64,000 nucleotides of DNA from positions 5,208,001 to 5,272,000 of the forward strand of contig NC_083527.1 of assembly GCF_032362555.1 (NCBI RefSeq), read 5' to 3'. Positions 54,501 to 64,000 of this stretch are shown piece by piece; the first letter of the stretch is position 1, and each line of letters begins with the position of its first letter. The notes under the pieces were generated by a model. The model saw only the letters and a list, made by a program, of their open reading frames with translations, did not search any database and was not told the DNA's origin. Both the position numbers and the translations under genes were made by a program. The DNA is from Amyelois transitella. Taxonomy: Eukaryota; Arthropoda; Insecta; Lepidoptera; Pyralidae.

Positions 54501-57157
54501 GATAATGAACAACATATTTTGTTTAACGTAAAAGTTATTCTTAATCTATTTCTCCCTAGATAAGAAATAGTATTATTCTTTTACTAAAACCAAATTTTGA
54601 TGGAAAAAATCTTATTTAGAAACTTCTTCCTAAATTTGGTTTCAAAGGAATCTCTTTATCTTAATTGCTCATGGTCTTAGCGTTAGTCTCGGTCACATCA
54701 TCACCTCTTTGGAGAGGACCCATAACCACGATCCTGAACCCCCATAGTACGGCACGCGTGACGCTGTTTATCGCGCGATAAATTCAAAATATATTTATTT
54801 TTTTAACAAAATGGTACATAATCTTATTGTGGTTTTATACTAAACTATATCTGTCCCATTTCACGTCATAATAACAAGCGAAACAGCGATAGCATTTCGC
54901 TCGATATAAACCATGCTGTCTTGGATAAGTCAGGTCAGTCACGACTCCCGTCCGACCTCAACTTATAATCTTTCTTTCTCCCTCAGAATAAAAATACAGC
55001 ACTCTTTTCTGATGACAGTCACTAATTCTGACCCCCATAGAAACTGCGCCCAAAGAAATCGAAATTTATTTTCGTAGCACGCCCTACGAGGTGCGTAGTA
55101 CACCTCGTAGGTCGTCTACGATTTGTATACTCGTAGCTCCAAAATCAATCATTTGTTGCCGACTAAAAATAGCCGAATGCTATACCTTTTAATACAATTA
55201 CCTTTACAAATTGGATTAGTTTACATAGATATAGAACACGCCTAGACTTTAGAATAGGACCGCTTTATCTATTTTTTATTGTATGCCGTAAAAGGCGACC
55301 AAGGGTGTATACATTTTAGGTTGACGATAATTGTGGTACAAGCTATTTGTTTTAAAGTAAATGTCCGTTCGTTTGACCTCAATCTGCCTGATGGTAAACT
55401 TGACGCAAGCTCAAATAAATATTATCTTCCCTAAAAATCTCATAAGTTGTACATTTCGGATAACAGTCTTGGTTGAATGCCATGCGATACGATGATGATG
55501 ACGTATGACGCCGTCAAAATGACGAATGATGTAGGGCCCATCGGAGGGGTTTTAATGGGTAGGCTGGTACACTCGATGCCAGGAGTCCCACACTGACCCA
55601 GGTGACCTGGGACAGTGTGGAAGACCTGGGAGGCGGACCATAAAAAGAATATCCCATTTCTCACAAAAAAATGGTATATAATATGTAATGGTATGGAGTG
55701 GGAAGTCCTAGACGAACATATATTGATCAAATTAAGGATGTCCTGACAAAGGGTGGATGAAGTATGCAGAGATCGTGGCAAGTGGAAAGATGTAGTCTCT
55801 GCCTACACCTCCGGGAAAAAGGCGTGATTTTATGTATGTATGTAAAAGAAGCGGTGGCAGTGTTTCCTTTGATCGACTTTTACAATTTGCACGGGAAGAG
55901 AACCAGCTGGCGCACACGCACAGCATGTTTTTTCTTCGTTTCAAGACCAGCATGGAAATAAAGTGGAATCGGTAACTATTAAATGTCTTAATTATTATAC
56001 TATTTAATCTCTTTCACTTTAACCTTACCGATAAGATTTAGCAAAAAATATAAATATAAAAGATGGGTAATTAACGTTTATCGAACGTGTTTAAATCGCT
56101 AATTGCTTCTTATCGTTCACTTTTATACCGTATCCTCTATTTAAAGGTAAAATAAAACTATATAATGAAGTGTGTACATATATAAATTTAAGCTATTGGT
56201 TTATCAGTTTAACAGCTGAACGTGACCTATCAGTCTTTTGAAAAGATGTAGAATGTATGAATGCTATATTGGTTTAAAATATTTGAATTTTTGGCAAACT
56301 GGTGTATTTTTCATCATTTGCCACATACAATCTGGCATAATAAAAAATAACTCTAATCGCATAAAATTCGCGCGTAAGCTGAGAAATTTCAAATCTGGAA
56401 GACTGGCTACGTGGGTGGTACGAAATTTAAAAATTAAAGGTCATCGTAGCGTGCTTCGGCGTAGCGGCGCGGTCGATACCGTCCTTATCCAATCATATTT
56501 GGCAATGTGCAATTCTAGACCTTATCCTACATAGTTATATAATCGTTCAGAAACACGATCATAACATTCAGACAGAGATATAACTTAGACAATTATCCTA
56601 GGTTTATAAGCAATCTTAGTTATTTAACTATTTCATACAGAGTAATTTGCATTTTTTAAATAAGTAGGTATATGACAGTCTAGTCAGTATTACAGACATG
56701 TCATTAATTCAGCATTTGTTTGGCACTGATTAAGAATAAATTTAAGACAATTAAAATCTTTATCTAGAAACATCTAGAATAATTTGTATGTTTATTAACT
56801 TGCCCAATTTCATCTTACTACGACACAAAATAAAATTGTCATGAAGTTACTACAAGATAATTATAGTCAACCATAGACAAAGTATCAAAACTCACCTCCG
56901 CCATTTTGTTGACACAGATACGGGAACCGCCAAATGTTTCCCAGACCCACAGAATATCCGATAATGGACAAGAAGAACTGAAGTTTTCCTGACCACGCCG
57001 CTCGGTCTTCGCCGGGATCAGGCCTCTGAAGGGACCCCCTAGATCCTTGTAATACTATGGTGACACCATGGGGCCTTTCTGACCCATCCGCGCGAGTGTT
57101 CAAAGGCGCCAACTCATGCCCATTCCTAGGCCCAATAGGCTCCGCTTTCGCCGCCAT
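39501..57157 (-). CDS. SLC6-family Na+/Cl- dependent transporter, 12 coding exons, 733 aa
   Basis: Exons: 57157-56896, 53596-53364, 52024-51794, 51251-51141, 49822-49581, 48893-48743, 47685-47484, 47040-46881, 46527-46365, 41841-41641, 40804-40718 and 39659-39501. All are GT..AG, phases agree, and the total is 2202 nt. TM1 has [26 protein letters not shown] residues of the sodium and substrate site. TM2-3 follow in exon 2, ECL2 and TM4 in exon 3, TM5 in exon 4, TM6-7 in exon 5, ECL4 in exon 6, and TM8 to TM12 in exons 7-10. Motifs such as [25 protein letters not shown] and [11 protein letters not shown] point to the SLC6A15-20 / Drosophila bloated-tubules branch, probably an amino-acid carrier in the plasma membrane. 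The C-tail is serine/aspartate-rich (SSSDSEDGE). An antisense esterase lies in intron 9. Confidence 0.92.
40066..40140 (-). CDS. Alternative last exon of the SLC6 transporter
   Basis: On the minus strand CATTTAG precedes GGTCTGGACAGC at 40140. The reading phase matches the end of exon 11 (phase 0), and 24 codons ([14 protein letters not shown], then SRPKK) run to TAA at 40066. It would replace the acidic C-terminus of exon 12 by a short basic one. Codon choice is GC-rich like the true exons, unlike the surrounding intron. Intron retention after exon 10 would give yet another end, because the donor GTATGA holds a stop. Confidence 0.65.
   Translation of the reverse strand, partial: GLDSSDERPSKRPPASIARSRPKK
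40141..40717. other. SLC6 intron 11 sequence
   Basis: AT-rich, with nothing recognised beyond the splice signals. Confidence 0.4.
40805..41640. other. SLC6 intron 10
   Basis: No gene or clear repeat seen. Confidence 0.4.
41892..42203 (-). repeat. Diverged reverse copy of the SINE-like repeat
   Basis: Left part CCCTCACAGGGTAGACAGGG and GCCACGTTCAACTG, right part ACGACATGAGTAAAAGATGG and ACCATACGGCAC. An internal insert (about 42000-42130) belongs to a different family also seen near 47830-47920 and 55860-55960. Confidence 0.6.
42240..42510 (-). repeat. tRNA-derived SINE, minus orientation
   Basis: The tRNA-like head at 42508-42428 retains a degraded A box and the B-box-like CGGGTTGGAATTCCGGCC. 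The body follows to 42265 (AACACAAGTCTCGAACTTA, AACCCAATCTGTG). It is a pol III-type SINE, not a functional tRNA gene. Confidence 0.7.
42690..42735 (+). promoter_or_regulatory. Likely esterase core promoter
   Basis: TATAAAAAG at 42703, about 117 bp before the ATG, followed by TTTCATCATTTTAGTA, which can serve as an initiator. The spacing is somewhat short, so the start site is approximate. Confidence 0.5.
42820..45881 (+). CDS. Secreted carboxylesterase, three exons, 532 aa
   Basis: Exons 42820-42993, 44098-45326 and 45686-45881, all GT..AG, with phases agreeing and a TAA at 45879. The N-terminus [19 protein letters not shown] is a signal peptide. It is an alpha/beta-hydrolase of the COesterase family: LTLNVYVP after a cysteine, oxyanion loop FYGGGF (most esterases have HGGGF), nucleophile in AGESYGGGS (the position after Ser is Tyr rather than Ala), acid in GYNSKETF and His in GAYHTEEL. 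The serine/glutamate/histidine triad is complete. The substrate is unknown; detoxification, odorant or hormone ester cleavage are all possible. It sits antisense within SLC6 intron 9 (46364-41842). A small hairpin at 45960-45983 lies in its 3' UTR. Confidence 0.92.
42994..44097 (+). other. Esterase intron 1
   Basis: It contains the minus-strand copy (about 43450-43303) of a repeat also at 54330-54480 and 60780-60985. Marks are CGAAGCGGCTCCCAGGTGAC and TTCAGGATTCATGATC (complement). No gene. Confidence 0.6.
46555..46720 (+). repeat. Dispersed repeat (GACAGAGACTACATC-type)
   Basis: TCTCCCGGAGAGGTAAGCAG, ACGATCTTACGCTTCATCC and TCGTGCAAGCTCGTCG match the copies at 7575-7690, 55740-55845 (reverse) and 63905-63965. 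Confidence 0.65.
47686..48742. other. SLC6 intron 6 with a diverged SINE copy
   Basis: About 48391-48720 is a worn plus-strand copy of the (TATG)n SINE-like family. It shares AGGCGATGAGCTAGCAACCT and TCACTATTATAATCTCA. No exon seen. Confidence 0.55.
48960..49205 (-). repeat. SINE-like repeat, near full-length reverse copy
   Basis: It starts ATCACGTCTATATCCCTAGC and ends GGTGCCGGGAACCACACGGC. It sits directly beside the duplicated exon relic 49256-49332. Confidence 0.85.
49256..49332 (-). pseudogene. Duplicated 3' half of SLC6 exon 5
   Basis: It matches 49581-49660 at about four of five bases. On the minus strand it reads [21 protein letters not shown] with the same donor motif GTGAGT after it. 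The 5' half and acceptor are gone, replaced by the SINE copy that begins at about 49333. It could be the remnant of a former mutually exclusive exon. Leu in SILGF has become Ser. Confidence 0.8.
49333..49540 (+). repeat. SINE-like repeat, 5'-truncated copy
   Basis: It runs from TTCTAATGGAAGTCGCAAAA to CCCCGCAAGGGATATAGACG and a short TATG tail. Confidence 0.8.
50100..50440 (+). repeat. SINE-like repeat with a tandem partial second copy
   Basis: The first unit is 50100-50345 with (TATG)n. A second 3' part follows at once (50346-50440: GCTGAACGTGACCTATCAGT, CCCCGCAAAGGATATAGACG). Confidence 0.8.
50441..50867. other. SLC6 intron 4, partial repeats only
   Basis: A short piece of the same SINE-like family lies near 50715-50780. 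No gene. Confidence 0.4.
50868..51120 (-). repeat. SINE-like repeat, reverse copy
   Basis: It starts in CATACATATAATCACG and ends GGTGCCGGGAACCACACGGC, about 20 bp from the donor of SLC6 exon 4. Confidence 0.8.
51560..51739 (+). mobile_element. Helitron (Lep1-like) 3' end
   Basis: TTTATCGAGGAAGGCTTTAG, then ATCACGCTGCAACTATTAGG, and the final CGCGGACGAAGTCGCGGGC hairpin stem, followed by ACAGCTAG and a T. The CTAG|T end and terminal hairpin are Helitron marks. The 5' limit is unclear. Confidence 0.7.
52254..52440. repeat. SINE chimera with a tRNA-like head
   Basis: 52254-52340 is the 5' part of the SINE-like family (plus strand). 52372-52438 on the minus strand is a tRNA-like head with A box (TGGCGCAGCGGTAGTGCG) and B box (GGGTTCGAATCC). 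The two are joined by a short AT stretch. At 52550-52640 lies the minus-strand body of another tRNA SINE. Confidence 0.75.
52641..53066. other. SLC6 intron 2, nothing recognised
   Basis: No gene or strong repeat seen. Confidence 0.4.
53067..53349. repeat. Inverted pair of jockey-like 3' tails
   Basis: Two copies of the 3' UTR found at 22069-22225 face each other. The left one is minus-oriented (about 53067-53170, starting with TAGAATAGAATA). The right one is plus-oriented (about 53211-53349, ending (ATTCT)n). They share CACTTATTGACGTCAC-type sequence in opposite sense and could fold into a stem of about 100 bp. The right copy ends 8 bp from the exon 2 donor (53358-53363). Confidence 0.85.
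53631..54320 (+). mobile_element. Nonautonomous Helitron-like element
   Basis: It begins TCTACACTAATATTATAAAG after an A and ends CGGGGCGGGTCGCTAG before a T, the A|TC…CTAG|T pattern. The 5' part (CTACTAGACCGATTT, TTCTTTCACCATTCG) is typical of moth Helitron families. It is noncoding. Confidence 0.65.
54330..54480 (+). repeat. Dispersed repeat (CCTGCACATTCAGG family)
   Basis: AAACCTGCACATTCAGGCAA, GTCAGATGGGAGTCGCTTCG and TCCAGGATTCATGGTCAAAG recur at 60780-60985, and in reverse at about 43450-43303. Confidence 0.75.
54481..56895. other. SLC6 intron 1, left part
   Basis: No exon seen. It holds a palindromic patch near 55080-55110 (CGAGGTGCGTAGTACACCTCG) and a reverse copy of the GACAGAGACTACATC-type repeat at 55740-55845. 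Open frames 55440-55781 and 56238-56534 have no recognisable domain. Confidence 0.45.
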
Positions 57158-58092
57158 ATTTGCTTCTCTATTCGGAATTTAAAAAGGCAATCCTTTTGAC
57201 GTTTCACTGTTTAAATTGGAAACTATTTACTGGCTAAGATGTCTACTTAAAATTATTCCTTTTATTGTCTATTAAGTCAAAGAAATTTCAATTTTACCAG
57301 ATTTTTCGAATGATAACAGTTACCTATAAATATGTTCATAATATTTTATACTATGTTTGGTGTATTTCGTAGTCATACGTGAAATACCGTATTGCGTCTT
57401 TCTTGACGAACTCTACCACTTTAAAATAGGTAGTGGTTCTTTGAAGTAATTTTTGGCGTAATTTTACTGAATCTCTGAAGACGTAGGGAGCGTCTCTGTG
57501 CATATGAGTGGTTTTATTCTACTTTGACTAGGCAAATGACATTTTCTTGTAATAATTTTTTGTTTGGAAACTAATTTGTCCTTAATTTAGATTTAACGGA
57601 GCGTTTCATTGTGGTGTATGCTTCTGAAACAAAAAAAATATTTATTAATGGCATGAAATATAATTGCAGGAAATGAATCTAAGCTTGGAGTCGCAGAAAT
57701 GGAGTCTTTATTAAAGAGCGCTCATTCAGAGCGAAGTCTACTGAAAGCAGCTTCATTTCGTTATTACATGTTAAGAAAAAACTTTATTGTCTTTTTTGTA
57801 TTGTTTAAAGAGAAGTTAAGCTAAATAACCGTTCAAGCCAAAGATAAGAAATGTTTATATATATATTTTTGCAAAAAAGGTCGAAAACAGGGCGTGCTTC
57901 GGTCACACTAAAAGTGCTTGTGTCGGGCGTTTTGTATATAAGATTCTACTATAAGAAAGTAAATGGCAGTTATGTATTGTTACGTGATAATTCTCAAATC
58001 TGTAAGACACGTAAATAGCGGATATAAAGTTATATAATTGCGATACACGTATAAAACAACCTATTATTTATACCGAAAGAGAACACAAAATT
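57158..58092. promoter_or_regulatory. SLC6 upstream region
   Basis: 5' flank of the first coding exon. No TATA box is obvious. It contains the first copy (57479-57549) of a 71-bp direct repeat. Confidence 0.4.
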
Positions 58093-58370
58093 GTGCCGTG
58101 CGGTTCTCGGCACCAATAAAAAAAAAAGAATAGAATTGGCTAGCAACCTGTCACTAATTGGATCTCAATTCTATCATTAAGCCAAACAGCTGAACGTAGC
58201 CTATCAGTATTTTCAAGATTGTTGGCTCTGTCTACCCCGTAAGGGATATAGACGTAATTATATGTATGTATGTATGTAAAAAGGATATATAAAAGTAAAA
58301 GACGTAGGGAGCTTCTCTGTGCATATGAGTGGTTTTATTCTACTTTGACTAGGCAAATGACATTTTCTTG
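57479..58370 (+). repeat. 71-bp direct repeat pair
   Basis: 57479-57549 and 58300-58370 agree at all but one base (AGACGTAGGGAGC, CATATGAGTGGTTTTATT, GGCAAATGACATTTTCTTG). Similarity stops sharply on both sides. A SINE-like copy (58093-58280) lies just before the second. Confidence 0.85.
58093..58280 (+). repeat. SINE-like repeat copy, internally deleted
   Basis: GTGCCGTGCGGTTCTCGGCA at the start, a jump to GGCTAGCAACCTGTCACTA, and a (TATG)n tail. Confidence 0.8.
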
Positions 58371-58599
58371 AAATTATTTGTAAAGGAAAATCGGGTTAAG
58401 GAATACACGATATCACTGAAATATAATTTTACTACAAGTTTAATAGAAAATTTCTGGCAAATAACCAAAAAAAGCTTCGCATTGCGGGCACGTTGCCAAA
58501 ATTGTGCGGTTGTATGGATATCTGGTGCATACCAATGCAAGTTGCACCCGCGCTAAGTAATTGATGCACTTTTTGTAATAATTTATTCTGTGTTTCAGT

Positions 58600-59200
58600 C
58601 GACATACATACCTACATTTAAATATCCCTTGCGGTATAGACGCAGCCAACAGTCTTGAAAATTCTGATAGACCACGTTCAGCTGTTTGGCTTAGTAATTC
58701 AAATAGTGACAGGTTACTAGCCTTAGTAGTTTTATCTATGTTATATATTACTAGCCTCTGAGCCACTACATAAAACTGTCCTATTTGTCATAGGTTCTCT
58801 ATCACGTATTTACACAGGCTAAGTCGGACGGCCCCTTAATAATTGAAAATAAATATTGTTTCATAGTTCCAAAAGCCGTTCTAGGTTCTTGGAAGAATGT
58901 CATCTAGAAGCGGTAACTTGGGTTCTTGTTTCTTTTGTGATACTTAGTATTCATCCATGATCGTTATATCTACGAAATACTTAAGTAAATACAATACAAA
59001 AACTCTGTATTACGGCAAATTCACAATCATTTATTAAAAACGTAGCAGCAAATTTTGTATACAATATCATGAACCTACATATTTTTGTACCTGTCACTAT
59101 TTCAATCATACAGCTGAACGTGGCGTTTTAGTCTTTTCGAGGTTGCGGCGCTGTCTACCCCGTAAGGGATAAAGACGCGATTAAATGTTTGTAACGAGAT
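58600..59200. repeat. Two partial SINE-like copies
   Basis: 58600-58730 is minus-oriented (TATCCCTTGCGGTATAGACG). 59090-59195 is plus-oriented (CAGCTGAACGTGGCG, CCCCGTAAGGGATAAAGACG). Confidence 0.65.
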
Positions 59201-60779
59201 AACTTTCCAAACATTGGTCTGTTGATTTGTTCAAAAACTTTTTGTTGTAGGTAGATATGTACTTAAGAATTACATAGAGTCATATAAACTCGGTGAAATA
59301 TACCTACGTTACTAATTTCAAACGCCTACCTAACCTCTTCATTAAATCATAATGACGACGTGCGAACTCTTTCTTCTTCCCATTCAAATTTAGAATTACA
59401 TTCAAACCGTGTTCAGGGGTACCAACTGCGAAGCGTTGAATCAGCCCCTTTCTCCGAAAATAGGTCAAGGCCACCAGACCCCTAGCAGGATTGAAGAAAT
59501 ATATATTTTACAGAAGTGTAGTTAAATCATTCGACTTTTGACACTATCGCTGCTATTCCACCCGTGTTGCATCAAATTCCGTAAAACAATGTTTTTGCGT
59601 AAAAATGTTACAGACACACATTCACCCAGCCTTATAAACTTTGCATTTATAATATTAGTAGTTAGATTTAGTGCAACATTTGTACCCTGTTTATTTTTGA
59701 TTTAGGGTAAACTGAATGGCCCTGTAGGAAGGGGGATTTTGTAAGGACGAAGAGGCTCTTCGAATATCGCTGAGGCCAAGGTAGGTAATTGAGATTGGAT
59801 TATACTGATGTACGCTTTTCTTAAATTATTACAGGGTCTAACAAAACATACAGTCGAATTGAGAACCTTTATATATGTACTTTAAATACCTCAAAGGAAA
59901 GTATATATAGATACTATACGTAGGTATATTAATAGATATATCTATACATATGTACATGTATTGATTATTATCAATACATATACTCGTTACATACTTTAGA
60001 CACGACGGTCGCGTTAAACGAAAAATCCTGTCAATCCATATCCCACCGGGAATTTCGTAAAACTTTTAGACAAACATGTAGACATGTAGACCCCGCAATG
60101 GATACAACCGTGATTGTATGTATGTAATTGTGTAACGTCAAATCTCTTAAAACTAGCGGTTTACACTTTGCGTTGTCTGTCTGTTAGTCACTCACGAACG
60201 GAAGAGTTTTATAAATATATGTATATAAATTTATAAACTTATTATTTTCAAGTTTTATAAATACATAAACTCCTTGCACCAAAACAAAACTAAAACAGAA
60301 AAAAAAAATACACAGGTTACGAGGTTCACAGACGGACTTATCGCTAAAGCAATCTCTTCCAGTCAACCTTAGGGTGGGTATAGATTTGTTTTCGCGAAGT
60401 TTCTACGAGTCTTGGCTAGAACTACTTAAACTAGATATGAATACAATGATTCTCACATCTAAAATTACCTCCCATCGATCTAGATGGCCCACTGACCTGA
60501 GCGGGCAATGGCTTCTTTTATATCGATATTATTGTTCTTGTATCGATAGGTATCAATGTTTACGATTATGGACCGTAAATGTGGGTTTTGTTCGGAAAGT
60601 TACTATATTAATGTTGACCCCCGATAAGAATGAGGGATGTTATAGACCATTTCTTTAAGTACTGTAATTTAATAAAGGTAAATAGTCCTGAAATGACTTT
60701 TAATAAAAAATAATACTACCTACATTAACAATACATTAGTTTCAATACTAACCGATGCTCTTACGATGACGGAAAAAAT
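59201..60779. other. Upstream intergenic region, no gene seen
   Basis: A trace of the SINE-like tail lies near 60085-60125. Otherwise AT-rich single-copy-looking sequence. Confidence 0.4.
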
Positions 60780-60985
60780 CTTGAGGAAACCTGCACATTC
60801 AGGAATTTGGATGTGTAATCATGATCGATCCAATACGGGTTAGGTTTACCTACAAAGGTTGCGGAGGTCAGATGGGATTTGCTTCGTGTAAAAACCTGAC
60901 TCACCCAATCCAGGATCCATGGTCAAAGGCATACCAGGCTCTTCTCTAGACTGGTGAGGATGCAACCGGGACTAAAGCCAGGAGG
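60780..60985 (+). repeat. Dispersed repeat (CCTGCACATTCAGG family), longest copy
   Basis: GAGGAAACCTGCACATTCAG through AAAACCTGACTCACCCAATC to CTAGACTGGTGAGGATGCAA. Confidence 0.78.
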
Positions 60986-63338
60986 GAGATGAAGAAAATA
61001 ATTTTAAATGTATTTTTCAACAATAGACAGTAGGTACCTTTATTTCCTTTTTTATTTCGGTACTGACCCAGGAAATGGGCTACAAGTATCTTCACATGTA
61101 GGTAGGTGAATACGGGTATAGACTGTTTGCGGCACAAAAATATTGTCTAAATCCAGATATTTTTTTTATATCTGTGATGACAGTTTATACCTATGTTTAT
61201 TTGCCATCTTATTTCACTACGTTAGCCTCAGCATCCATTACTCAATATAAACATGCAAAGGTGATGATATACCTACATTACGTTATCACTAGGTAATATG
61301 CGCTTAATTTATAATTTATCTTAATATTGCAAATTAATATATCAACAATTTACATTCGAACATGGGTTGGACAATTTATAAATATTTATTTGTTTAGGAA
61401 CAAAGAAAATTAATTTAAAAATTGGCTTTTCTCATTTTTGATAATTTTTAAGAGAAAAAACAGTTGAGTTCCTGAATTAAGACTACGAGAAAACAGGCAA
61501 ATGGAGACCTAAATAGTAAAGTCATTTCCTACCTGGCTTTGGTTGTAGTGTAATAATATGTTTGTTAATTTATACACAATTCGTGCGTGCTTATTTTCAT
61601 TAAAATTTTGCTCACCAACTATACGTGTTAATTAATAAAAATATATAAACAGAGTCACGTGGCTCCATACACGTGTAGCAGTTCAGGAATAGAGTCCTGA
61701 CCTTCCTTCATGCTTTTCACAGCGCATCCCTTCACCCCCGATCCGCGCATAATCAATAAAATACCTAGGAACAAGTGAAATAACCTCTTTGATTTTACCT
61801 GTGCCAGAAAACGTGATATAACCTTTTTTAAAATACATTTCAAATTAAAAAGTTAATTTATAAACTTATCAGAGAACATCAAAGGTTTTTAAAAGAAGTC
61901 AATTAAAAATAAGTTATGCTTCCAGACACATAATAAAAAATATATATTTTTTTACAATATACATAATCATAAATTTTATTCAACCCATAGGTGAATTTAA
62001 ATTCCGGCTTTTTATGCCCCCAACTAATTAGAAGCGTATTTAGAAAAAAAATATCAATTAAGATGTATGTATACTTACATAATACTTTTCTTTGATCCGT
62101 TAACATTAAAAATTTAATTTTAGTTCTTAACGCTAAGTAGCACTGGCCATATACAGCTTAATATTTTATTTATCACGATTAAATTCAAATTCGGAATCGC
62201 GAACGCGGGGTGCGATCATCCGCGAATGCTGTGCTGCACTGACTGCCGACATCGACAATTTTTAGGGAAGGACGATGTTTTGTTGAGATATCGATAAATA
62301 ATTTAATTCCACCATTGCTTCTGTACCTCACTGAACTAAAATCACATAATTTTAAATTGAAACAAAGTCTATGCAACCTTGATACTTATACTTACTGATT
62401 TTCCATGATACGGAAATTAAACAGTCTTCCATCAACTTCGCACAGCATTGTTTGAGATCATACGAGATAAGGGTTTCATATTGCGCTTTCTTATCAAATT
62501 AATCACATGATTACCTAATGGTTAATTGACGTCAAAAGGGCAAGGGCTTAGATAATTTTTGACGGACAACTAAAAAAAAACAAGTAACTACGACAAATCC
62601 ATACAACATCTTTAATATATAAGTAACCTTATATATTAAAATATATAAGGTGTACAACTAAAAACCTTTTTATTAATATTAAAGACATCACAATTAAAAA
62701 AAAAACATATTCATAGCCTTTCTGAAACGAGAGGCAAAAACTTACCCAGAAATTATCGTGTATGGAAATTTCGTGGCATCCCTAAATTACGATGACGTCA
62801 CACACCCCAGGGTTGACAATAGGCATGCGCGAAAATATCCGCCATTTTGTTTTCAGTCGGCATTTGCCGGAACTTTTCGGCTATACTCGCCATGTCTGGT
62901 CATGTCTGCGATTCTTTGACGGAATTATAATGATAGAGCCTGAAATTATCGTATTTTCAGTCTTATACCTTTGCAATAAAGGCCGATCGGGACATCCTAT
63001 AAGTATGGATTGAAATCGTGGTGCAATAGGTTTCATTAGAATTTGCGTCTAATTTTATATGGCCTTGAAGGGGTGGTAAAGGGTGAAAGGGTAAGAAGGG
63101 TGAAGGGTTTCAGTCCAAACGCTTAATCCACTGATTAAGTGGACAGTAGATAGCCAAAAGGCAGGCCATCTTATAATTACAGAGGTAAGTTAGAAATTAT
63201 TCCTTTGAATGTACAGAATTGAACGAATGAATTTTATTGCACACAAAAAAGAACGATGTACAATCATCAGCAAAACTGTATAAGTAATAATTATTTTTCA
63301 GAAAGATTCATATATTCAAATAGATAACATTCTGTGTT
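60986..63338. other. Intergenic, no gene seen
   Basis: AT-rich. A short inverted repeat (TATATAAGTAACC / CCTTATATATTAAAATATATAAGG) lies around 62615-62650. A GC-richer patch at 62790-62890 includes ATCCGCCATTTTG, which could be promoter-like but has no gene attached. Confidence 0.4.
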
Positions 63339-63530
63339 TTGACATCTCTACGACAACAGCTAATCAAGCGACCTTATCAACCCAATAAAGCGAGTCTAAA
63401 TCGCGCAAGCAAAGATTTCACGGATTACTTATACAACTTCAGACACAACATTGTCGGAGCCGCGGATCCTCAGGCACAACACTTAGCCTGGTGGAAGATC
63501 TTCCTATCGGTGGCGGTCGAGCCCGAATAA
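63339..63530 (+). CDS. Hypothetical coding fragment or exon
   Basis: An open stretch of about 63 codons ending in TAA at 63530. It has a soluble composition (NRASKDFTDYLYNF, then GAADPQAQHLAWWKIF, VAVEPE) and GC-richer third positions than its surroundings. A CGACAACAG acceptor-like string at 63351-63359 would allow it to be a last exon, but no ATG or upstream exon is seen. I do not recognise the family. It could be a relic of a mobile element. Confidence 0.3.
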   Translation: MTSLRQQLIKRPYQPNKASLNRASKDFTDYLYNFRHNIVGAADPQAQHLAWWKIFLSVAVEPE

Positions 63531-63739
63531 TCGCTCCCACTACAATTCTTTTATTCATTTGTATTATCATTCTCGATTCAGGGGAAATTCACTGTTCTAA
63601 CAGAATAATTTCACGAATAAGCAAATGAATCGTACTCGAAATCTTCTATATTTCGCTATATCTCTATTTTTCTGTTCTATATGGATAATACCTATGGGAT
63701 ATTTTATACTGCTATTGTCAATATTCCATAAAAATATTA

Positions 63740-64000
63740 ACTAATGTTACGTCTTTATCCCTAACGGGGTAAACACATTTAATAGGCACAAAACTGGCAT
63801 ATGATGATAGTGAGGTTTTGAAATGACACATTGCAAGAAGAATTCTAAGTTTTTAACCTGGTTATATTTTACAATCAGCGCAGGAATAAAAGCAGTCTGG
63901 CCGAAATATACATACATAAAATCATGGCTCTTTCCCCGAGGGGTAGGCAGAAACTACATCTATGATTGATATCACAATATTTAGGTATAGGTATAACTTT
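63740..64000. repeat. Trace copies of two dispersed repeats
   Basis: 63742-63785 resembles the SINE-like end in reverse (ACGTCTTTATCCCTAACGGG). 63905-63965 is the GACAGAGACTACATC-type family (CTCTTTCCCCGAGGGGTAGG). Confidence 0.55.

Noticed and set aside
56238..56534. 98-codon plus ORF in SLC6 intron 1
   Set aside because: No recognisable domain, no splice context, and AT-rich third positions like the intron.
62792..63013. 73-codon plus ORF
   Set aside because: No recognisable protein features. It overlaps a repeat-like GC patch.

Overview
The window looks like a stretch of moth or butterfly (lepidopteran) nuclear DNA. It is AT-rich, its genes are split by introns with GT..AG borders, it is full of short interspersed repeats with (TATG)n tails of a kind common in moths, and it holds piggyBac, Helitron (Lep1-like), Gypsy, BEL/Pao, P, MULE, pogo and jockey-like sequence. 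Nothing prokaryotic is present. All family assignments come from reading the sequence; no database search was run.

Region 1 (1-28 kb) is a set of transposons nested inside one another. The outermost layer is one minus-strand ORF of a repeat family, cut into three pieces (27899-27087, 15985-15848, 346 to beyond base 1). An 11.1-kb Gypsy-type LTR retrotransposon (15990-27086, CGAC target duplication, two LTRs of 111 bp that read as identical) splits the first piece from the second. A Mutator-like element (347-15839, about 267-bp terminal inverted repeats, 9-bp duplication AGAAACAGC) splits the second from the third. The LTR element is itself hit by a complete 3.8-kb DNA transposon (17494-21320, TACA duplication, 810-aa ORF) and by a 5'-truncated jockey-like fragment (22069-22983). 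Inside the Mutator-like element sits a P-type transposon (1322-13943, 8-bp duplication GTGCCATC). Its five-exon THAP-transposase gene can be traced exon by exon and is broken by an intact piggyBac (3464-5877, TTAA). Its third intron carries another inverted-repeat element (7081-12512), which holds a hAT MITE, a mariner relic and a decayed piggyBac. At each main boundary the reading frame continues across the insertion, so the order of events can be read directly.

Region 2 (28-34 kb) is a graveyard of fragments (pogo, Gypsy with one LTR, BEL/Pao gag knuckles, a pentanucleotide satellite). A second complete piggyBac (30843-33525) with an intact 567-582 aa transposase sits in it.

Region 3 (34-64 kb) holds the host genes. 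An SLC6 sodium-dependent transporter (bloated-tubules / SLC6A15-20-like) runs on the minus strand from 57157 to 39501 in 12 coding exons (733 aa), with an alternative last exon at 40066-40140. A secreted carboxylesterase (42820-45881, plus strand, three exons, 532 aa) lies antisense inside the large SLC6 intron 9. The introns are packed with SINE copies, two Helitron-like pieces and an inverted pair of non-LTR tails. The stretch from 57.2 to 64 kb, upstream of SLC6, has repeats but no convincing gene.
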